From Fidelibacterota bacterium (GTDB lineage: Bacteria; Marinisomatota; Marinisomatia; Marinisomatales; TCS56), in assembly GCA_030634675.1 (NCBI GenBank), contig DAOWAH010000093.1:1-6614 (forward strand): a DNA stretch of 6,614 nucleotides, in the 5' to 3' direction. Under the pieces are notes generated by a model. It was not told where the DNA came from. It searched no databases and saw only the letters and a list, made by a program, of their open reading frames with translations. A program made the position numbers and the translations under genes. Shown here piece after piece: positions 1 to 5,574 of the stretch; positions within the stretch are counted from its first letter, which is position 1, and the number at the start of each line of letters is the position of its first letter.

Positions 1-1584
1 ATGCTCAACATAGGTATATTGAAGTTCCAGATTAAAAAAGGAACGCGATGATAAGGTGTGATTGAATTGAACTACGGTAAATACATGTCGCTGGTCATAA
101 AATTGCAGGCGACTTTTGTTGAACATCTGAATCAAACCTGATGTCCCTGCCAAAAGCCCGGCTTGTTGAACGACCGATACATCAGTGCTGGTAAGAAAAT
201 TGAACCGACTGGATTGATCGATTAACGCCCCCCCAAAATCAGTTGGTCGTCCGGCAGTAACGGTCTTTATTACAGCAGACATCATATTGAATGAAAATTT
301 GGTGGATGGTGTCAATCGGGTAGTTATCTTGGTTTGATAATTGTAATCTATATAATTATTGGTTGGTCCAATAGGAAATGCAAACTGGGTATCTTCAATT
401 TTTCCACCGAACATGAAAGTCGATCGCTCAAGTAGTGGACCTATTACAGGTAGAAAACTTCCCGGGACTGGTCCGGTCACTGTACCTTCCAGATACTTAT
501 CAGCCTGGTCGGCAAAATCATATTGAGGGTGTTGCAGCAGCCATAAGGCATGCTTCTGTTCAGGTGTCAATACGGTACCTTTAGGTAGGCCTGCTAAATC
601 TAGATTTTTAACTCTTGACCGGCGATGATTCCAACCCCTGAAGTCGGTAAAAATTTCCTCGTTCGGTATGGTAACGCCAATCACTGTTGAATCGTCCGGC
701 ACACCGTCCATGGCGTATTGCCCACCAAAAACCTGAAAGTAAGGAAATTCATCACTCCAGGGATTTTGACCAAAAAATTTACGTTGATTTTTGTGAGTGT
801 AATCTAATTTGATGGAGATGCTGAACTTTTCACGACTGCCCTCTTTAGTGACTACATTGACCAACCCGGAGCGGAAACCGCCGTATTTAGCCTGGAAGCC
901 GCCAGTCAGTACTTGCAATTCCTCGACGGCAGTCGAATTGAGAGACAGGTAGGAATTTTCGGAACGGGGATCGCGGGCTGAAATACCATCAATCCGTACA
1001 TCTGTCTCACCAATATTACCTCCCCGGACACTTAAACCGTGCCCTTGATTATTTGATACCAATTCCACCCCTTTGATTTTATTGACGAATTCATCAACTC
1101 GCATTACTGTGGCTTGACTGATTCTTTCCGTCGTTATTATCTCCTGGGTCCCGGAAACATCCGGTTTGATAATCGTCTGATTGGCGATTACTTCAACTCC
1201 CTCCAGCTCGAGTACTTTTGGATTCAAAGGAAAATCAACCGTAACGGTTCGATCCATATTAACCCGAATTTGCTGCTGTGTGAGTGATTGATAACCAATC
1301 ATGCTTACTTTGATATTATAGGTGCGAGGCGAGATATTCAGGAGGAAATAATACCCATCCAATCCGGTTGAAGTACCGATAATCTGGTCAAGAGTTATAA
1401 TTCGGTCATGATCCCAGTAACTTTCAATCATTACATTGGCTCCGGGAAGCAATTCACCGGTTTCAACGTTGTAAACTCTTCCGGCGATTTTACCGTTCGC
1501 AGCATTTAACCAGCTGGCTAATAAAAAAAAGGTAATCATTAAATAAACGAAAGGATAAACCTTATTCAATCGAATTATTCCCAT
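1..1584 (-). CDS. TonB-dependent outer-membrane receptor, N-terminal part (truncated by window edge)
   Basis: The reading frame is open from the ATG at 1584 to the window edge, giving 528 codons with no stop; the C-terminal part of the beta-barrel lies outside. Residues 1-29 are a signal peptide (basic start, hydrophobic core, likely cleavage near LNA-A). Residues 31-122 resemble a carboxypeptidase-regulatory-like Ig fold (GRVYNVETGELLPGANV, then GLDGYYFLLNI and IKVSMIGYQ). Residues about 150-249 are the TonB plug: VDEFVNKIKGVEL, LSVRGGN, VRIDGISARDP, VEELQVLTGGFQAKYGG and SGLVNVVTKEG. The remainder looks like the start of the barrel with long loops. The start is supported by an in-frame TAA five codons upstream (1597-1599) and an AAGGA ribosome site (1594-1598) nine bases before the ATG. 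The family imports large substrates using TonB energy. The substrate is not readable from sequence; the divergent sugar operon suggests a carbohydrate or cell-wall fragment. No SusD-like partner is visible; it could lie downstream. Confidence 0.93.
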   Translation of the reverse strand, partial: MGIIRLNKVYPFVYLMITFFLLASWLNAANGKIAGRVYNVETGELLPGANVMIESYWDHDRIITLDQIIGTSTGLDGYYFLLNISPRTYNIKVSMIGYQSLTQQQIRVNMDRTVTVDFPLNPKVLELEGVEVIANQTIIKPDVSGTQEIITTERISQATVMRVDEFVNKIKGVELVSNNQGHGLSVRGGNIGETDVRIDGISARDPRSENSYLSLNSTAVEELQVLTGGFQAKYGGFRSGLVNVVTKEGSREKFSISIKLDYTHKNQRKFFGQNPWSDEFPYFQVFGGQYAMDGVPDDSTVIGVTIPNEEIFTDFRGWNHRRSRVKNLDLAGLPKGTVLTPEQKHALWLLQHPQYDFADQADKYLEGTVTGPVPGSFLPVIGPLLERSTFMFGGKIEDTQFAFPIGPTNNYIDYNYQTKITTRLTPSTKFSFNMMSAVIKTVTAGRPTDFGGALIDQSSRFNFLTSTDVSVVQQAGLLAGTSGLIQMFNKSRLQFYDQRHVFTVVQFNHTLSSRSFFNLELQYTYVEH

Positions 1585-1632
1585 GGTATCCAATCCTTAT
1601 CAGATATTAATCAATTGGTTTTACTACGGCAA

Positions 1633-1649
1633 GTCATTTTTATAATGAC
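1633..1649. repeat. Small palindrome upstream of the receptor gene
   Basis: GTCATT (1633-1638) and AATGAC (1644-1649) form a perfect 6-bp inverted repeat around a 5-base TTTAT centre. It lies about 50-65 bases upstream of the receptor ATG and, on the minus strand, contains TATAAA, which could be a -10 element. The position fits an operator covering a promoter. A six-base stem in AT-rich DNA can also arise by chance, so the functional call is tentative. Confidence 0.35.
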
Positions 1650-1710
1650 GGAATTTCCTCACTGCTCCAGTTCAAGTTTACAAAATAATTAATATCAATA
1701 CACGACTCCA

Positions 1711-1780
1711 AGTGAAAAAGAATGATACAATTAAATTATGCCGACCTGTGTTCACTTAGCGTTAAATTATCTATTGTATC
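1711..1780. repeat. Two interleaved inverted repeats, possible operator
   Basis: AGTGAA (1711-1716) matches TTCACT (1751-1756) in inverted orientation, and GATACAAT (1724-1731) matches ATTGTATC (1773-1780), an 8-bp perfect pair. TTAAATTAT also occurs as a direct repeat at 1731-1739 and 1762-1770. The second arm of the 8-bp pair lies 36 bases before the ROK kinase start. This spacing would suit two half-sites bound by a looping or multimeric regulator. It is an observed pattern only; no known operator consensus was recognised. Confidence 0.35.
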
Positions 1781-1816
1781 TATATTTAATTAATCTATTG
1801 CAGGGATAAGACAGAA

Positions 1817-2764
1817 ATGAATTTAATCGGCTTGGATTTGGGTGGAACGAAATTGGCCGGTGCCATTTTCGAAACGGATGGAAGTATCAGAACAAGGCGT
1901 GTCGAATCACTGGCTGGACTGACAGGTGAAGCGGTTGGTGCATTGATCACAGGCCTGCTCAAAGAATTAATCGAGCAAGGTGAATCTGTAAACGCAATCG
2001 GCATTTCAGTTCCGGGAATATATTATGCTAAATCCGGTCGTGTCTGGGCGCCAAATATACCTGGCTGGGAAGATTATCCCCTGCTGGATGAATTATCTAC
2101 CTTTATTAAAAATGCGAGTATTGCCGTAACCATTGACAGTGATCGCGCCTGTTATATCCTGGGAGAAGCTTGGCGAGGTGCAGCCCGAGGTTGTTCCCAT
2201 GCCATTTATGTTGCCGTTGGGACTGGAATCGGGGCAGGAATAATGATTGACAGCAAAATTCTGCGTGGAAGCAATGATATCGCCGGGGCCACTGGTTGGA
2301 TGGCGCTGAAAATGCCATTTCTCCCGGAGTATGTTACCTGCGGTTGTTTCGAGTACCATGCTTCCGGGACCGGAATAGCTAAAGTAGCTCGGAAAAAACT
2401 ACTGGAGAACACAGGATATGATGGTGTTTTAAGACAGAAAGACGAATTCACCATAACTGCCAAGGATATATTTGCTGCGTATGATACAGGCGATATCATC
2501 GCCAGTGAAGTACTTGAGGAGAGCATTCGATTATGGGGGATGGCCACCGCTAATTACGTTAGTCTATTCAACCCGCAAAAAATTATCTTTGGAGGTGGTG
2601 TGTTCGGTCCGGCTGCTCAATTCATTGATCGAATCAGAACCGAAGCCCAAAAATGGGCACAACCAATAAGTATCGGACAGGTTAGTATCGAAATTACTCA
2701 ACTGGGCAGCGATGCTGGATTAATCGGCGCCGGTCGTCTGGCTCAGTTAGCCCTCGAAAATTAA
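1817..2764 (+). CDS. ROK-family sugar kinase, atypical (zinc motif degenerate)
   Basis: The 315-residue length is normal for ROK sugar kinases, and the absence of an N-terminal helix-turn-helix argues for an enzyme rather than a NagC/Mlc-type repressor. The ATP phosphate-binding motif GLDLGGTK is at residues 5-12, ISVPG at 63-67, the catalytic-Asp region IDSDRACYILGE at 106-117 (likely base D109), the second phosphate loop VGTGIGAGI at 134-142, and IFGGG near the C-terminus. Two ROK hallmarks are altered. The GEIGH motif reads GATGW (157-161), replacing a sugar-binding Glu and a zinc-ligand His, and CxCGxxGCxE is reduced to CGCFE (175-179), keeping only the last Cys and the Glu. Substrate is likely a hexose or amino sugar, but different from classical glucokinases. 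It heads an operon with a permease and a SIS protein. The ribosome site is weak (AGGGAT at 1802-1807). Cytoplasmic. Confidence 0.88.
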   Translation: MNLIGLDLGGTKLAGAIFETDGSIRTRRVESLAGLTGEAVGALITGLLKELIEQGESVNAIGISVPGIYYAKSGRVWAPNIPGWEDYPLLDELSTFIKNASIAVTIDSDRACYILGEAWRGAARGCSHAIYVAVGTGIGAGIMIDSKILRGSNDIAGATGWMALKMPFLPEYVTCGCFEYHASGTGIAKVARKKLLENTGYDGVLRQKDEFTITAKDIFAAYDTGDIIASEVLEESIRLWGMATANYVSLFNPQKIIFGGGVFGPAAQFIDRIRTEAQKWAQPISIGQVSIEITQLGSDAGLIGAGRLAQLALEN

Positions 2765-2783
2765 TTAGTCAGGAGATTGAGCT

Positions 2784-3938
2784 ATGTATAATCGAAAATT
2801 AGTATTTTATGCAGCCTGTCTGGGAATGCTGATTTTTGGCATCGTCATGACTACCGTTGGTACAATTCTACCTTCTTTAATTGATAAATTTTCGATCAGT
2901 CGAATCGATGCGGGATCACTGTTGTTTTTGATGACTCTGGGTATGCTGGCTGGATCTATAGGTTTTGGTCCAATTGTCGATCGTTTCGGATATAAGTCCC
3001 TGCTGATTATCTGTGCCGGAATAATAATTATCGGCCTGGAAGGGGTAGCTCTGGCAACATCGCTCGGAGTGTTGCGTATTGCTGTAATAATGATCGGCCT
3101 GGGTGGCGGTGTGATTAACGGTGGTACCAACGCCCTGGTGGCGGATATCAGTGAATCCGGAAAGAGCGCACGTTTAAGCTATTTGGGTGTATTCTTTGGA
3201 ATAGGTGCATTTGGTGTTCCTTTTTTGATGGGCAATCTGATCACAGTTATATCATATGAATCGGTAATCGCCGGTGTGGGTCTGGTTGTGCTTCTGCCGC
3301 TACTATTCTTCAGCATAATTCGTTTTCCCCTACCAAAACACCAGGAAGGTTTTCCACTGAAAGAAGGTTTGGGTCTCACCAAGGAGACTGTCTTATTATT
3401 AATGGGCCTGATCTTGTTTTTCGAGAGTGGTCTGGAAATGACCGCTGGAGGTTGGACTGCAACCTATTTTAAGGAAGAACTAGCAGTAACTGCCAGCCGT
3501 GCTGTGATCTATTTATCGATCTACTGGCTGGGACAGATGCTGGCCCGTATCGTTTTGGGTAAATTATTGACCCGGCAGGCTCCGGGTCTGGTCCTTAAGG
3601 TCTGCCTGGTTATAGCTATTATTGGCTCCAGTCTCTGCATCCTTACCAGTAATGTTGGCTTGGCAGTCTTTGGGGTCTTCTTACTGGGGGTAGGGTTTGC
3701 AGCCGGTTTCCCGGTTATACTGGGATTTATCGGGGAAATTTATCCCTCGGTCACCGGCACCGCCTTTTCTCTGGTTTTCACCATGGCATTAATCGGTGGA
3801 ATGACACTGCCCTACCTGACCGGTGTGATAAGTCATTATTTCGATTTTAGAATTTCTTTCATTCTGGTACCGCTCAGTCTAGTCTGTATGCTCGTTCTGC
3901 TGCAAGTTGTGTTGAGAAAATTACCTTCCAAATCCTAA
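2784..3938 (+). CDS. MFS sugar permease, about 12 TM segments
   Basis: The 384-residue protein is hydrophobic throughout, with about twelve predicted membrane spans. The MFS motif A equivalent, GPIVDRFGYK, is at residues 62-71 between TM2 and TM3. A glycine-rich TM4 with GGGVINGGTN (107-116) and the FFESGLEMTAGGW segment (212-224), with Glu and Trp in TM7, resemble the fucose/glucose-galactose (FHS) branch that also includes GlcNAc permeases such as NagP; that subfamily call is by memory of motifs. A hydrophilic loop at about 183-200 separates the two six-helix halves. It is expected to bring a sugar across the inner membrane, probably by proton symport, to the co-transcribed kinase. The start is fixed by AGGAG (2771-2775) eight bases before the ATG and lies 19 bases after the kinase stop. 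Substrate is not determined; GlcNAc, anhydro-MurNAc or a related sugar would fit the neighbours. Confidence 0.9.
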   Translation: MYNRKLVFYAACLGMLIFGIVMTTVGTILPSLIDKFSISRIDAGSLLFLMTLGMLAGSIGFGPIVDRFGYKSLLIICAGIIIIGLEGVALATSLGVLRIAVIMIGLGGGVINGGTNALVADISESGKSARLSYLGVFFGIGAFGVPFLMGNLITVISYESVIAGVGLVVLLPLLFFSIIRFPLPKHQEGFPLKEGLGLTKETVLLLMGLILFFESGLEMTAGGWTATYFKEELAVTASRAVIYLSIYWLGQMLARIVLGKLLTRQAPGLVLKVCLVIAIIGSSLCILTSNVGLAVFGVFLLGVGFAAGFPVILGFIGEIYPSVTGTAFSLVFTMALIGGMTLPYLTGVISHYFDFRISFILVPLSLVCMLVLLQVVLRKLPSKS

Positions 3939-3952
3939 TCGAGGAGCCTACA

Positions 3953-4714
3953 ATGTTGGCAAAAAAATGGCTGACCCATGCCCATGACGCAATGACCAAA
4001 ATCGAAGATACCCAGTTAGAAAATATTACTCAAGCGGCCCGTTTAATGGCCGATTCAATCGCTGCCGGCCGTTGGGTGCATACATTCGGCTGCGGCCATG
4101 CCACCATTCCGGTGGAAGAAATGTATCCCCGGATAGGCGGCTTCGTTGGATTTCATCCGATGATAGAATTACCGCTGTCATTCTTTACCCATATTGTAGG
4201 AGAAATGGGCGTTCATCAGTTCATTTTTCTGGAACGGGTTGAGGGCTACGGGCAGGAAATCATGAAAAGCTATAGCTTTGATAAACGTGATACGATGTGG
4301 CTGTTTTCGCATTCCGGCATCAATAACGTCAATATAGATATCGCCATGGAAGCCAAGCGGTTGGGGATGTCTGTGGTAGTAGTCAGCTCAGCGGATGCTT
4401 TTGCCGACAAGGCTTCCCGCCATTCATCGGGGAAGAAAATAGTCGATATCGCCGATATAGTTATCGACTCTTGCGTGCCGGCAATTGATGCCACTCTGGA
4501 CCTTCCCGATCATTTTGACAAAATAGCACCTGTTTCAACAATAGCATTTGTCTCCATCGTCTGGATGACAATCGCTTCAGTGGCTGAAATCCTGGTTGAC
4601 CGGGGTGAGAAATTATACATTCATCCATCGCATAATGTACCAGGTGATACAGGTGCCCTGGACAGGCTTGACGAAGCATTAAAACAATATAAGCAAAGAG
4701 TAGCTGGAGTTTGA
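3953..4714 (+). CDS. UPF0309-type SIS-domain (sugar isomerase domain) protein
   Basis: This 253-residue cytoplasmic protein has one SIS phosphosugar-binding domain, covering most of its length, and the family's usual size. Diagnostic segments are HTFGCGHATIPVEEMYPRIGG (written in parts: HTFGCGH 43-49, VEEMYPRIGG 54-63), RVEGYG (95-100), the SIS loop FSHSGINNVNID (118-129), SRHSSGKK (155-162), IADIVIDSC (166-174), and a VSTIA segment (194-198) before the last helices. These match the UPF0309 family. From memory, Streptomyces SCO4393 (NagS), placed in this family, was reported to dehydrate GlcNAc-6-phosphate, so a role on a phosphorylated amino sugar is reasonable here. It is not MurQ or the GlmS isomerase domain. 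It follows the permease by 14 bases with a strong site, GAGGAG (3941-3946). It probably acts on the kinase's product. The family assignment is firm; the reaction is not. Confidence 0.9.
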   Translation: MLAKKWLTHAHDAMTKIEDTQLENITQAARLMADSIAAGRWVHTFGCGHATIPVEEMYPRIGGFVGFHPMIELPLSFFTHIVGEMGVHQFIFLERVEGYGQEIMKSYSFDKRDTMWLFSHSGINNVNIDIAMEAKRLGMSVVVVSSADAFADKASRHSSGKKIVDIADIVIDSCVPAIDATLDLPDHFDKIAPVSTIAFVSIVWMTIASVAEILVDRGEKLYIHPSHNVPGDTGALDRLDEALKQYKQRVAGV

Positions 4715-4758
4715 CCAGGAATTTTGAAATGTCGACCCAGCGCAGCAATTATTACTAA
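4715..4758. other. Convergent intergenic junction
   Basis: Only 44 bases separate the stop codons of the SIS gene and the deacetylase gene, which converge here. No GC-rich hairpin followed by a T-run is visible on either strand. Small weak stems exist (CTGG/CCAG at 4704-4718; ACTG/CAGT at 4761-4771, inside the deacetylase end), but neither makes a convincing intrinsic terminator, so termination may be Rho-dependent or transcripts may overlap. Confidence 0.5.
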
Positions 4759-5574
4759 TCACTGCTCCAGTAATTTATCCACTCGAAGAAAGTGGTAACC
4801 TTGCTGTTGAAGATATTTGATCAGTTTTTCAATACGAAGATAGAATTTATCCGTCCGTTCGGGATGCGTTCCGATATGGATCAACAGTAAAAAACCATTC
4901 AGACCTCGGGCTGCGTTTTGCTCATAATCCATAATACTATCCCAGATAATATCCGAGCTACGGTAATTTTTCATTGACGGTATAGTATAGTCAGCATGTG
5001 ACAGAGTACCAGGAGTATTATTAAACAACACCCAACCTTGTTCGCTGGACCAGTTTGTGATTGATTGGTTATACCATTCATAGGGCGGAATGAAATATTG
5101 TATTTTGTGTGATTTAATCCCTAATGCTGCCATTATTGCGTAATTGGCGACCATATCATTCACAAATTCCGGTTTGGAGACCAGCAGTGAATCACGGTTT
5201 TCCCAGGTACAATACAACAGATGCTGATCGGAATGGGGTCCGAGGTAGTGTCCATCATCGATGAGCCGGCGGATTAATTCCACTTTATCCGGATCGCGAT
5301 AAAAATCCCCGGTGAAAAAGAAACCGGCCTGAATATTATAATCCTGCAGTACCGTTGCAATATGCTTTCCGCCATCGGCGTCGTCACCACCAGTAAATAT
5401 CAGGGCCATTTCCTTTTTGGTCGAATCAGCCCGTATTATTCCCCCATGGGAATAGGTGAAATTATTTTGCCGGATCGTTTGCTTACCACAGCCAGTAATC
5501 ATTACAACCGCCCAGGAAAAAATGATAATTGCTTTTCTGACAGATCTAAAATATTCGATTTCATGCTGACTCAT
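4759..5574 (-). CDS. NodB-type polysaccharide deacetylase lipoprotein with variant first motif
   Basis: The 271-residue product begins with a lipoprotein signal: basic n-region, hydrophobic residues 15-27 and lipobox ITGC with the modified Cys at 29. The remainder is a NodB/carbohydrate esterase 4-like domain. The zinc His pair is HSDQH (114-118), motif 3 is FIPPYEWYN (161-169), and the late His motif is LIHIGTHPER (231-240). Motif 1, normally TFDDG, reads IFTGGDDADGG (59-69): Thr and Gly occupy the usual base and metal-ligand Asp positions, and D64, D65 and D67 follow. I associate this variant with Bacteroidota-type deacetylases, some fused to GH9 enzymes, so activity is likely. It probably removes N-acetyl groups from amino-sugar oligomers in the envelope. 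Its ATG overlaps the anmK stop (ATGA, 5571-5574) without a clear ribosome site, indicating translational coupling to anmK. Substrate could be chitin or peptidoglycan fragments. Confidence 0.88.
   Translation of the reverse strand: MSQHEIEYFRSVRKAIIIFSWAVVMITGCGKQTIRQNNFTYSHGGIIRADSTKKEMALIFTGGDDADGGKHIATVLQDYNIQAGFFFTGDFYRDPDKVELIRRLIDDGHYLGPHSDQHLLYCTWENRDSLLVSKPEFVNDMVANYAIMAALGIKSHKIQYFIPPYEWYNQSITNWSSEQGWVLFNNTPGTLSHADYTIPSMKNYRSSDIIWDSIMDYEQNAARGLNGFLLLIHIGTHPERTDKFYLRIEKLIKYLQQQGYHFLRVDKLLEQ

Larger units (their letters stand above)
1585..1816. promoter_or_regulatory. Divergent control region between receptor and sugar operon
   Basis: This 232-bp AT-rich stretch separates the starts of two oppositely oriented genes and holds no convincing ORF. 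It must carry the promoters for both directions. No clean sigma-70 pair or Bacteroidota-type TAnnTTTG/TTTG promoter could be picked with confidence; TATATTTA at 1781-1788 and TATAAA on the minus strand (1638-1643) are the closest -10-like elements. It contains a 6-bp palindrome (1633-1649), two interleaved inverted repeats (1711-1780) and repeated ATCTAT words (1769-1798), described separately. A shared regulator for the receptor and the operon is plausible but not shown by the sequence. Confidence 0.6.

Noticed and set aside
1817..2764. ROK protein as a NagC/Mlc-type transcriptional repressor
   Set aside because: The ATP motif begins at residue 5, leaving no room for the helix-turn-helix domain of about 80 residues those repressors carry.
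3953..4714. SIS protein as MurQ etherase
   Set aside because: Tempting because of the nearby anmK, but length and the HTFGCGH, RVEGYG and SRHSSGKK signatures fit UPF0309, not MurQ.
4461..4748. 95-codon minus-strand frame over the end of the SIS gene
   Set aside because: It is antisense to conserved SIS residues and has a low-complexity shadow-like composition; no family resemblance.
4759..4771. 13-base identity TCACTGCTCCAGT shared with 1659-1671
   Set aside because: One exact 13-mer match in a window of this size is within chance, and one copy lies in coding sequence; flanks do not match.
4704..4775. Bidirectional terminator hairpin at the convergent junction
   Set aside because: The possible stems are only 4 bp or broken by mismatches, and no T-run follows.
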